The translations under genes were made by a program, and so were the position numbers. A stretch of DNA of 51,408 bases from Flavonifractor sp963557075 (GTDB lineage Bacteria > Bacillota > Clostridia > Oscillospirales > Oscillospiraceae): positions 1-51,408 of the forward strand of contig CAUWDA010000014.1 in NCBI GenBank assembly GCA_963557075.1, written 5' to 3'. Shown here piece by piece: positions 6,605 through 15,020 of this stretch; position 1 is the stretch's first letter; every line of letters starts with the position of its first letter. A model generated the notes under the pieces. It did not search any database. It was not told the DNA's origin and worked only from the letters and a program-made list of their open reading frames with translations.

Positions 6605-7494
6605 CCCAACGCCTCCACAATGGTGTCGATATTCTTCTGCATCGCGTCGATGTAGGCCTGGATGCCTTCGCCCTCGCCGCTCATGATCATGTCCAGCTGA
6701 TACACCGCGCAGCCGGTCTCACGAGAGATGGCCCGGGCAGTGGCGTCTGACCCGTTGACTTCGGTAAAAATAGCGGGGATATCGTACTCCTGAATGAGGG
6801 AGACGATCTCCTTGATCTCGGCGGCGGAGGCCTCGCTTCCCTCCTCCTCCTCAATGGACTTCAGCAGGGTGAGGCCGTTGTCCTGCGCAAAATACTGGAA
6901 GCCGTCGTGGAAAGTAATAAGGTAGGGGCAGGCCAGCGCCGCCGTCCGGGGGTCGTCGCCGGGCAGCAGGGCGGCGGCGGCGTTGAAATTCTCGGTATAC
7001 AGCTCCAGGTGCTCCTGATCCACCTGCTCCAGTCCGTGGAGGATGTTGTTCATCATGACGGCGGCGGACTCCTCATTCATCCAGATATGGGGGTCGAACT
7101 CCGCCTCGTGGTCGTGGCCCTCGTGCCCCTGGGCGGGCAGCAGGTCGATGCCCTCCGAGCAGTCGATGACTGCCGCATCGGAGGCGGCCAGGGCGTCGGA
7201 CATAAAGTCCTCCAATCCCGCGCCGTTCATCACGATCACGTCGGCTCCCTCGATGGCCTTCATGTTGCCCACCGTGAGGGTATAGTCGTGGAGACAGGAG
7301 GTCTGCTGATTGACCAGCAGACCGACCTCCACATGCTCCGCTCCCTGGGTCACCGCTGTGGTAAACAGATAGACCGGGTAAGTGGTGGCCAGAATATGGA
7401 GCTTGCCGTCGTCCTCAGCCTGGGAGGGGGTGGGCCGTCCGCAGGCGGAGAGGAGGAGCATAAGGGCGCACAGAAGCGCAGAGAGCTTTTTCAT
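6601..7494 (-). CDS. znuA: Zinc/manganese-type ABC transporter substrate-binding lipoprotein
   Basis: A 297-residue ZnuA-like cluster A-I binding protein. The signal peptide MKKLSALLCALMLLLSACG ends in a lipobox, so it is a lipoprotein. A short His/Asp-rich loop (GHEGHDHEAEFDPH, about residues 122-135) and the DPHIW metal-ligand motif support a Zn or Mn ligand; such loops are most common in zinc proteins. The ATG at 7494 is preceded by AAAGGGA; a TTG six codons upstream is less likely because it would overlap that site. It is first in the operon. Confidence 0.87.
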   Translation of the reverse strand: MKKLSALLCALMLLLSACGRPTPSQAEDDGKLHILATTYPVYLFTTAVTQGAEHVEVGLLVNQQTSCLHDYTLTVGNMKAIEGADVIVMNGAGLEDFMSDALAASDAAVIDCSEGIDLLPAQGHEGHDHEAEFDPHIWMNEESAAVMMNNILHGLEQVDQEHLELYTENFNAAAALLPGDDPRTAALACPYLITFHDGFQYFAQDNGLTLLKSIEEEEGSEASAAEIKEIVSLIQEYDIPAIFTEVNGSDATARAISRETGCAVYQLDMIMSGEGEGIQAYIDAMQKNIDTIVEALG

Positions 7495-7586
7495 AGGGGT
7501 TCCCTTTCTCAATGTGAAATGGATCGGAGTACCGCCAAACGGGGGCTGCGGTGGCCGTCAGCCTCGGAGGGCTACTTCTAGTCTCA

Positions 7587-7603
7587 ACATTATATTATAA
7601 CGT
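7587..7603. promoter_or_regulatory. Candidate metalloregulator operator at the znu promoter
   Basis: A 17-bp palindrome (minus strand ACGTTATA-A-TATAATGT, one mismatch in eight pairs) covers the -10 box of the znu promoter. Its size, AT-rich centre and outer CG resemble Fur/Zur-family sites, and the operon imports metal. The regulator is not in the window. Confidence 0.5.
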
Positions 7604-7622
7604 ATTTGAGCCGCTATGTAAA
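7594..7622 (-). promoter_or_regulatory. Promoter of the znuACB operon
   Basis: Minus strand: -35 TTTACA at 7617-7622, 17-base spacer, perfect -10 TATAAT at 7594-7599. It leaves a leader of about 90 bases before the ATG at 7494. Confidence 0.75.
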
Positions 7623-8103
7623 ATAATTCTTTTGCTGCGAAGTTGGCGTTCTCTCGTCTGCGAATACAATTCGTATATCCAAGTCCGGATGCAGGAGATC
7701 ATGCAAATAGATGCCTGAATTTTGCCGTAAATCTGACGAACAGACAGCGGGTCAAAATTGAGAGAAAAAGGTACATCTTTAAAAGTGACAGATTTAGCGG
7801 GGAAGCGGATGGAATTTGCAACTTTACGGAAGTGGTATTTACGGCCTAAATTGATATAAAATGGGAATATAAGAGACTCTACAAAGAGTTATCCACAATT
7901 TCCACATGGTTTTCCACATATAAAACGGGTGGAAACGGACGATATTTTTAACTTATTATTTACAAATGATTTAGACGATTTGTCGGAGAATTGAAAAACC
8001 AAGAGGTTTTCAGTAAAACAACGGGGGCGGAGCCGGGAGACGCAGCGATTCCGGCGGTTTTATGCAAGCCGCTGTACGGCTGGAGGCGGAGTCTACGGAA
8101 AAG
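7623..8103. other. Non-coding divergent region with AT-rich stretch
   Basis: Between the znu promoter and the DUF362 promoter I see no credible gene. Short frames on both strands lack ribosome sites and family resemblance. The stretch is AT-rich relative to its surroundings, especially 7940-7980, and holds the DnaA-box-like cluster at 7889-7919. No tRNA or recognised riboswitch was seen. Confidence 0.6.
7889..7919 (+). promoter_or_regulatory. Cluster of three DnaA-box-like sites
   Basis: A consensus DnaA box TTATCCACA (7889-7897) is followed by ATTTCCACA (7898-7906, one mismatch) and TTTTCCACA (7911-7919, fits TTWTNCACA), all on the plus strand. About 25 bases later an AT-rich run begins (7943-7980). 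No dnaA, dnaN or rpmH is near, so a DnaA titration or regulatory cluster is likelier than oriC. Confidence 0.55.
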
Positions 8104-8133
8104 TTCTTGCGCCTCGGTGAAAACCGGTATAAA
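8104..8133 (+). promoter_or_regulatory. Possible promoter of DUF362-deoC
   Basis: -10 TATAAA at 8128-8133 with a poor -35 (TTCTTG at 8104-8109, 18-base spacer). It would give a leader of about 75 bases. Confidence 0.35.
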
Positions 8134-8215
8134 ATAAGAACGACTGAAGTGCCCGTGGGGGCGGCTCCGGCAGAGGAGCGCAAGATTTTCTATCAATGGA
8201 AGGAAGAGAGAAGCC

Positions 8216-9343
8216 ATGGAACAGGCGAAGGTATATTACTCAAACCTGCGGTGCCGGCCCGGAAAAAACCTGCTGGATAAGCTGGAGCGGCTGATCCGGA
8301 CAGCAGGGATCGAAACATTGGAGCTTGACCGGAAACTGGTGGCCATCAAAATGCATTTTGGTGAACCGGGCAATCTGGCGTTCCTGCGCCCCAATTACGC
8401 GAAGAGAGTGGCGGATGTGGTGAAGAGTCTGGGGGGCGTGCCCTTCCTGACCGACTGCAATACCCTCTACCCCGGCCGCCGGAAGAACGCTCTGGAGCAT
8501 TTGGATGCGGCCTATGAGAACGGCTTTTCCCCTCTGTCCACCGGCTGTCAGGTCATCATCGGCGACGGCCTGCGGGGAAATGACGATGTGGAGGTGCCGG
8601 TGGAGGGCGCGGAGTATATCCAGACGGCCAAGATCGGCAAGGCTATCATGGAGGCGGATGTGATCATCTCCCTGTCCCACTTCAAGGGCCATGAGCAGAC
8701 CGGCTTTGGCGGCGCGATCAAGAATCTGGGCATGGGCTGCGGTTCCCGCCGGGGCAAGATGGAGCAGCACGCCGAGGGCAAGCCGGTGGTGCATCCCAGG
8801 CACTGTGTAGGCTGCCGCAAGTGTTCTACTCAGTGCGCCCATGACGCGATCTCCTACGGGGAGGACAACAAGGCGTCCATTGACCTGAACAAGTGCGTCG
8901 GCTGCGGGCGCTGCATCGCGGTGTGTAACGTGGATGCGATCCGGGCCGGCAACGACTGCGCCATGGAGGAGCTGAGCTGCCGCATGGCGGAGTACACCAA
9001 GGCGGTGGTGGATGGCCGTCCTCAGTTCCATATCAGCCTGGTCATCGATGTGTCCCCCTACTGCGACTGCCACGGGGAGAACGACCTGCCCATTCTGCCC
9101 GACGTGGGTATGTTCGCCTCCTTTGATGCGGTGGCGCTGGATCAGGCCTGTGCGGACGCCTGCCTGCGTCAGCCGCCCATTCCCGGCTCCTCGCTGGATG
9201 AGCAGATGCACGCCGACGGTTTCTGCGACCACCACGACCACTTTATCAACAGCATGCCCCACACCGACTGGAACGTATGTCTGGACCACTGTGAGAAGAT
9301 CGGTGTGGGTACCCGGAGCTATGAGCTGATCGAAGTAAAATGA
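8216..9343 (+). CDS. DUF362 domain protein with two [4Fe-4S] clusters
   Basis: A 375-residue protein. The DUF362 domain spans about residues 30-330 and includes the SHFKGHEQTGFGGAIKNLGMG core. It is interrupted at about 195-245 by a bacterial-type ferredoxin insert with two CxxCxxCxxxC motifs (CVGCRKCSTQC and CVGCGRCIAVC). DUF362 proteins are widespread in anaerobes and taken to be iron-sulfur electron-transfer proteins; their partners are unknown. The ATG at 8216 follows an AAGGAAG site. deoC starts 25 bases downstream on the same strand. Confidence 0.82.
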   Translation: MEQAKVYYSNLRCRPGKNLLDKLERLIRTAGIETLELDRKLVAIKMHFGEPGNLAFLRPNYAKRVADVVKSLGGVPFLTDCNTLYPGRRKNALEHLDAAYENGFSPLSTGCQVIIGDGLRGNDDVEVPVEGAEYIQTAKIGKAIMEADVIISLSHFKGHEQTGFGGAIKNLGMGCGSRRGKMEQHAEGKPVVHPRHCVGCRKCSTQCAHDAISYGEDNKASIDLNKCVGCGRCIAVCNVDAIRAGNDCAMEELSCRMAEYTKAVVDGRPQFHISLVIDVSPYCDCHGENDLPILPDVGMFASFDAVALDQACADACLRQPPIPGSSLDEQMHADGFCDHHDHFINSMPHTDWNVCLDHCEKIGVGTRSYELIEVK

Positions 9344-9368
9344 CCGCTTTCAGAAAGGAAGATGTTCC

Positions 9369-10034
9369 ATGGACGTAAAAGAGATCCTGAGCCGCTGTGA
9401 CCACACGCTGCTGAAGCAGGAGGCCACCTGGGGCCAGATCAAGGCCGTGTGCGACGACGGTATGAAATATGATTGTGCCTCGGTGTGTATCCCCGCCGGT
9501 TATGTGAAGCAGGCGGCGGACTATGTGGGCAACGAGCTGAAGATCTGCACGGTCATCGGGTTCCCCAACGGCTACTCCACCACCGCCGTCAAGGTCTTTG
9601 AGACGGAGGACGCCATCCGCAACGGCGCTGACGAGATCGACATGGTCATCAACATCGGCTGGGTCAAGGACCGCCGGTGGGAGGAGGTGCTGGAGGAGAT
9701 CAGGGCGGTGAAAAACTCCTGCCAGGGCCGGATCCTGAAGGTCATCGTGGAGGCCTGCCTGCTGACTGAGGAGGAGAAGATCAAGATGTGCCAGCTGGTC
9801 ACTGAGGCCGGCGCGGACTATATCAAGACCTCCACCGGGTTCTCCACCGGCGGCGCCACCCGGGAGGACGTGGCCCTCTTCCGGGCACATGTGGGGCCCG
9901 AGGTGCGGATCAAGGCCGCCGGTGGTATCCGGACCTTGCAGGATGCCGAGGACTTCATCAACCTGGGCGTTGACCGTATCGGTACCTCCGCCATTGTCAA
10001 GCTGGTGAAGGGGGAGACCCCCAAGGGCTATTGA
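9369..10034 (+). CDS. deoC: Deoxyribose-phosphate aldolase
   Basis: A 221-residue class I aldolase that splits 2-deoxyribose-5-phosphate to glyceraldehyde-3-phosphate and acetaldehyde in deoxynucleoside breakdown. Landmarks include CDHTLL at the N-terminus, the DEIDMVINIG strand, LKVIVEACLL with the Schiff-base lysine (about residue 147), and IKTSTGFSTGGAT with the second lysine (about 157). Length is normal for the short bacterial form. It has an AAAGGAAG site and ends before a very strong bidirectional terminator. No other deo gene is present, and why it follows a DUF362 gene is unclear. Confidence 0.93.
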   Translation: MDVKEILSRCDHTLLKQEATWGQIKAVCDDGMKYDCASVCIPAGYVKQAADYVGNELKICTVIGFPNGYSTTAVKVFETEDAIRNGADEIDMVINIGWVKDRRWEEVLEEIRAVKNSCQGRILKVIVEACLLTEEEKIKMCQLVTEAGADYIKTSTGFSTGGATREDVALFRAHVGPEVRIKAAGGIRTLQDAEDFINLGVDRIGTSAIVKLVKGETPKGY

Positions 10035-10090
10035 CCCTTTGACTTTGACGGGTTTCGCCGCCGGGCGATCCCGCTGAGATCGGTGCAAAT

Positions 10091-10137
10091 AAAAATAGGA
10101 AGGCCCTCCGGCGCTGCCGGAGGGCCTTCCTATTTTT
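10091..10137. terminator. Bidirectional terminator between deoC and ptsI
   Basis: Perfect arms of about 22 bp around a tiny loop, with A and T runs at the two ends, so it works on both strands. It ends seven bases before the ptsI stop codon. Confidence 0.93.
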
Positions 10138-10143
10138 TGCGGA

Positions 10144-11856
10144 TCATTGCTGCGCGGCGGCCTGGAGACAGCGCTCCACGTCGGAGGCGGTGGGTAGCTC
10201 CATGGCCTTTTGAGCCAGCAGCCCGGCCTGTTCGGCGTGCCAGCGGCGGATCTGGGCCCGGACCGCCGGCACCGCAGAGGGGCGGACGGAGAATTCATCC
10301 AGGCCCCAGCTGAGGAACAGCGGGATAAGGCGGGGGTCTGCGGCCGCCTCGCCGCACATTCCCACCGGGATACCCGCCTTCTTGGCGGCGGCGATCACGC
10401 CGCGGATGGCGCGGAGTACGGCGGGCTGAAAGGGCGTGCACAGATGTGCCACCTGAGCATTGTCCCGGTCCGCGGCCATAAGATATTGTGTCAGGTCATT
10501 GGTCCCGATGGAAAAGAAGTCGCAGACCTGAGCCAGCAGGTCGGCGGTAAGGGCGGCGGCGGGGGTCTCCACCATAATGCCCAGAGGGAGATCCCTGTAA
10601 CAGGGCAGGCCCTCCGCTGTCAGTTCGGCCTTGCAGGTCTCCAGCAGCGCCCGGGCGGTCCTGACCTCCTCCACTGAGGTGACCAGCGGCAGCGTGAGCT
10701 TGATGTTCCGCTCCTGGGCGCCCGCCCGCAGCAGGGCGCGGAGCTGGGTCTTATACCGGTCCGGATCGTCCAGACAGAATCGGATGCCCCGGTGTCCCAG
10801 GACGGGGTTGGTCTCGGGGGGGATGGACAGGCAGGGGGCCGCCTTATCGCCGCCCACATCCAGGGTGCGGATGATGACCTCCCTGCCCGCCATGGCTTTG
10901 GAGATGGCCAGATAGGCCTCGTATTGCTCATTCTCGTCAGGGGCGCATGGGCGATCCAGAAAGAGGAACTCGGTACGGAAGAGACCGATGCCCTCCGCCC
11001 CTGACGCTGCCGCAGTTTTGACCTCGGCAGGGGAGTTGATGTTGGCGTACAGGGCGTAATGCCTGCCGTCGGCGTCCACTGTCTTTTGGTCCCGATAGAC
11101 TGCCAGCAGGGCCGTTTGCCTGTGGTCCTCCTCCCGGCGGGCCAGGTACCGGGACAGGGTTTGGGGATCGGGCCGGACCACCACCAGGCCGCCGCTGCCG
11201 TCCACGATGACGGGGTCGCCGTTTTGCAGACGCTCCGTGACCTGGGGGACGCCGAACACTGCGGGCAGCTCCAGTGCCCGGGCCAAGATAGCGGAGTGGC
11301 TGGCGCTTCCCCCGACTTCGGTGAGGACGGCAGCCACATGGGCCCGGTCCAGCCCGGCTGCCATGGAGGGGGTCAGGTCGTGGACCGCCAGCACGCTGCC
11401 GGGGGGCAGGGCACTCATGTCCGCCCCAGGGGCCTCCAGCAGGATGGACAGCATCCGGCTGCGGAGGTCCCGCACATCGGCGGACCGCAGGACCATCCGC
11501 TCGTCGTCCGTGCCGGCAAACAGGCCGGCGTACATGGCGCACACCTGGTCTACCGCCGCCTCGGCGGGCTGTCCGCCGTCAATGATCTCCTCCATCTGGC
11601 GCCGCAGGACAGGGTCGGCCAGCATTGTGGTCTGGCCGGTGAGGATCTCCGTGGCCTTGCTGCCCGCCTGGGTGCGGACCCGTTCCGCCAGGACGGCGGT
11701 TTGCTTGGCGCACAGGTCGGCCGCCGCCTGAAGGCGGTCCCGCTCCTTCTCTCTGCCGCTGTACGGCACAGCGGAGCAGTCCGGCTCCCGCGCCCGGATA
11801 CATACAGCGGGGCCGATGCCGATGCCGTCGGAAGCGGCAATGCCCTGCAAGATCAT
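10144..11856 (-). CDS. ptsI: Phosphoenolpyruvate-protein phosphotransferase (PTS enzyme I)
   Basis: A 570-residue enzyme I, which takes phosphate from PEP and passes it to HPr. The phosphohistidine motif GGSASHSAILARALELPA lies near residue 186 (usual TSH is ASH here). The PEP-binding barrel follows, with GTNDLTQYLMAADRDN near 452 and GMCGEAAADP near 490. I chose the ATG at 11856, seven bases after AGGAGG; a longer frame would start in front of that site. It is the last gene of fruK-ptsH-ptsI. Length matches the family. Confidence 0.94.
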   Translation of the reverse strand: MILQGIAASDGIGIGPAVCIRAREPDCSAVPYSGREKERDRLQAAADLCAKQTAVLAERVRTQAGSKATEILTGQTTMLADPVLRRQMEEIIDGGQPAEAAVDQVCAMYAGLFAGTDDERMVLRSADVRDLRSRMLSILLEAPGADMSALPPGSVLAVHDLTPSMAAGLDRAHVAAVLTEVGGSASHSAILARALELPAVFGVPQVTERLQNGDPVIVDGSGGLVVVRPDPQTLSRYLARREEDHRQTALLAVYRDQKTVDADGRHYALYANINSPAEVKTAAASGAEGIGLFRTEFLFLDRPCAPDENEQYEAYLAISKAMAGREVIIRTLDVGGDKAAPCLSIPPETNPVLGHRGIRFCLDDPDRYKTQLRALLRAGAQERNIKLTLPLVTSVEEVRTARALLETCKAELTAEGLPCYRDLPLGIMVETPAAALTADLLAQVCDFFSIGTNDLTQYLMAADRDNAQVAHLCTPFQPAVLRAIRGVIAAAKKAGIPVGMCGEAAADPRLIPLFLSWGLDEFSVRPSAVPAVRAQIRRWHAEQAGLLAQKAMELPTASDVERCLQAAAQQ

Positions 11857-11890
11857 AGCGATCCCTCCTGTCATGTGGCGGTCCGGGGGA

Positions 11891-12154
11891 TCACTCTCCC
11901 AGACCGGATTCGATGAGTTCCACTGCGGCCCGGAGGGCCTCGGTCTCCTGCTCGCCGGAGCACTGGAGCTCGATCTCGCTGCCCTGTCTGATGCAGGCGG
12001 CCATCAGGTGCATGATGCTCTTGGCGTTGATGCTCGTGCCGTTGAAGAGAATGGTGATGTCGCACTGATAGGGGGCCATCGTATTGACAAAGAGCTGAGC
12101 GGGGCGCATGTGCATACCCTGGGGGTTGATGATCTTGACTTTGGCGGTGACCAT
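11891..12154 (-). CDS. ptsH: Phosphocarrier protein HPr
   Basis: An 87-residue HPr. His15 in GMHMRPA is the residue phosphorylated by enzyme I. Ser46 in NAKSIM is the regulatory site used by HPr kinase in Firmicutes, so the protein can take part in carbon catabolite control. The motif reads GMHMRPA instead of the usual GLHARPA, which with the fruK linkage hints at a fructose-dedicated HPr. It lies 34 bases before ptsI and 61 after fruK. Confidence 0.92.
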   Translation of the reverse strand: MVTAKVKIINPQGMHMRPAQLFVNTMAPYQCDITILFNGTSINAKSIMHLMAACIRQGSEIELQCSGEQETEALRAAVELIESGLGE

Positions 12155-12215
12155 AGTGTGTATTCCTTTCTTTATTCCTTGGAGGGCTGTGCCGGAGCGG
12201 GGCGTTGTACGCAGG

Positions 12216-13118
12216 TCAGACGGCCTCAAACAGGGACAGGATCTGTTCCCGTGTGGCCAGACCGTCAGAGAATGCGGTGGCGGATCCGGCGGCAGCGCCC
12301 AGTCTCTGGGCGTAGGCATAGTCGCCGGTCTCCAGCCAGCCGGCCAGGAAGCCGGCCACCATGGAGTCCCCGGCGCCCACCGAGTTGCGTACGGTGCCCT
12401 CCGGCACGCCCAGCCGGTGGCAGCCTCCTCGCTCGTCCAGCAGCATGGAGCCGTCTCCTGCCATGGAGACCAGCACGTTGCGGGCGCCCTTTTCCTGGAG
12501 CTGGAGCGCGCAGTCGTGGATCTCTGCATCGGTGGTCAGGGTGCGGCCAAACAGGTCTCCCAGCTCAGTGCGGTTGGGCTTGATGAGGAGGGGGTGGTAG
12601 GGCAGCGCGCTGCACAGCAGGTCGCGGGTGGTATCCACGACAAACTGGATGCCCCGGTCCTCCAGTCGGGCCAGGATCTGCTCATAGACGTCGTGGGACA
12701 GGGCGGCAGGTACGGAGCCGGAGATCACCAGGATATCCCCGGGTTTCAGCCGGTTCAGTTTCTCCTGGAGCGCCTTCAGCGCCATCGGCCCCACGGTGGG
12801 CCCCTGGCCGTTGATCTCGGTCTCAGCGCTGTCCTTGATCTTGACGTTGATGCGGGTCAGTCCGTCAGGCAGCCAGATAAAATCGGTGCGCAGGCCCAGA
12901 CTGCGCAGGCCCTCCTCCAGAGCCCGGCCAGTGAAGCCGGCCAGGAAGCCCAGGGCCACGTTGTCCACCCCCAGGGCGGAGAGCACGGTGGAGACGTTGA
13001 TGCCCTTGCCGCCGTACTGCACGACCTCCCGCCGGGTGCGGTTGATCTCGCCGGGGCGGAGGGCGTCCATCCACACCACATAGTCCAGGGCGGGGTTAAA
13101 AGTCACTGTGTAGATCAT
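12216..13118 (-). CDS. fruK: 1-phosphofructokinase (PfkB family)
   Basis: A 300-residue PfkB-family sugar kinase of the FruK/LacC group. It starts MIYTVTFNPALDYVV, has YGGKGINVS near residue 39, and the catalytic VGAGDSMVAGF with the base aspartate near 250. FruK makes fructose-1,6-bisphosphate from fructose-1-phosphate, the product of a fructose PTS. Tagatose-6-phosphate kinase (LacC) is the main alternative; linkage with ptsH-ptsI favours FruK. The ATG follows AAGGAGG. No fructose EII gene is in the operon. Confidence 0.87.
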   Translation of the reverse strand: MIYTVTFNPALDYVVWMDALRPGEINRTRREVVQYGGKGINVSTVLSALGVDNVALGFLAGFTGRALEEGLRSLGLRTDFIWLPDGLTRINVKIKDSAETEINGQGPTVGPMALKALQEKLNRLKPGDILVISGSVPAALSHDVYEQILARLEDRGIQFVVDTTRDLLCSALPYHPLLIKPNRTELGDLFGRTLTTDAEIHDCALQLQEKGARNVLVSMAGDGSMLLDERGGCHRLGVPEGTVRNSVGAGDSMVAGFLAGWLETGDYAYAQRLGAAAGSATAFSDGLATREQILSLFEAV

Positions 13119-13185
13119 GGCTGATACCTCCTTGGTCTGCGTGTATTCCGGGGATTTGGAGATGGTGGGTCATTTCTGCGATACA

Positions 13186-13214
13186 AATATAGCACCGCCT
13201 CCGGGCGCAGTCAA
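13186..13214 (-). promoter_or_regulatory. Promoter of fruK-ptsH-ptsI
   Basis: Minus strand: -35 TTGACT at 13209-13214, 17-base spacer, -10 TATATT at 13186-13191. The leader is about 65 bases. I saw no clear catabolite-response element. Confidence 0.7.
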
Positions 13215-13240
13215 TGAAAACCGGCCTTTGCCGCCGGAGC

Positions 13241-13268
13241 AAAAAACAACCGGCAGCATGGCTGCCGG
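13241..13268 (-). terminator. Terminator of the small membrane protein gene
   Basis: Eight-bp stem (13250-13257 with 13261-13268) followed on the minus strand by TTGTTTTTT. Confidence 0.8.
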
Positions 13269-13279
13269 CTGACCCTGGC

Positions 13280-13462
13280 TCACTGGCGCAGGCTGAACAG
13301 GAGCGAGGCGATCCCGGCGAGGAAAAAGACGGCTCCGCCCACCTTTGTGGTCACGGGGGAGCGCATGCGCCGGAAGACGACCTTCAGCTTTTCAAAGGGG
13401 ATGATCAAAAAGACCAGCCCCAGAATCAGGAACAGGATGCCGAGGGCGAGAAAAGCAGACAT
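13280..13462 (-). CDS. Small membrane protein, 60 residues, two helices
   Basis: I do not recognise a named family. Two hydrophobic helices (about residues 2-22 and 43-56) flank a basic cytoplasmic loop with KLKVVFRRMRSP. I chose the ATG at 13462, eight bases after GGTGG; a GTG four codons upstream (13474) is an alternative. It has its own promoter (13496-13524) and terminator, so it is a real single-gene unit between the PTS operon and rpoD. Confidence 0.65.
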   Translation of the reverse strand: MSAFLALGILFLILGLVFLIIPFEKLKVVFRRMRSPVTTKVGGAVFFLAGIASLLFSLRQ

Positions 13463-13495
13463 AGCATAGACCACCGTTTCATATGGAATGTATTC

Positions 13496-13524
13496 ATCTT
13501 ACCAGTTCTTGCGGGATATTGCAA
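13496..13524 (-). promoter_or_regulatory. Promoter of the 60-residue membrane protein gene
   Basis: Minus strand: -35 TTGCAA at 13519-13524, 17-base spacer, extended -10 TGGTAAGAT (13496-13504). Confidence 0.6.
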
Positions 13525-13643
13525 GGGCAGCTTATTTTTCTCCCGATCAGGCCTTGGACTGATTTTGGATATCCCTGCAAGCGGCTGCTGGTGCTCCGTA
13601 GGGACCGGTACAGAGGGCTGAACAACACTGGACCCGAAGGAGC

Positions 13644-13680
13644 ATATAAAAATGGCCGCCACAGGCGGCCATTTTTATAT
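13644..13680 (-). terminator. Terminator of the dnaG-rpoD operon
   Basis: Perfect palindrome with about 17-bp arms around a three-base loop, A/T runs on both sides, two bases past the rpoD stop codon. Its core resembles the hairpin at 47949-47989. Confidence 0.88.
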
Positions 13681-13682
13681 GT

Positions 13683-15012
<1,330 letters not shown>

Positions 15013-15020
<8 letters not shown>

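Noticed and set aside
7643..7849. 68-codon plus-strand frame in the znu-DUF362 gap
   Set aside because: No ribosome site, no promoter in the right place, no family resemblance; the gap looks regulatory.
7889..7980. Chromosomal origin (oriC)
   Set aside because: Three boxes are few, there is no dnaA-dnaN or rpmH nearby, and gene orientation does not switch lastingly here. Kept as a DnaA-box cluster only.
7960..8217. 85-codon minus-strand frame before the DUF362 gene
   Set aside because: Would start inside the DUF362 ribosome site region on the opposite strand, and the translation is unlike any protein.
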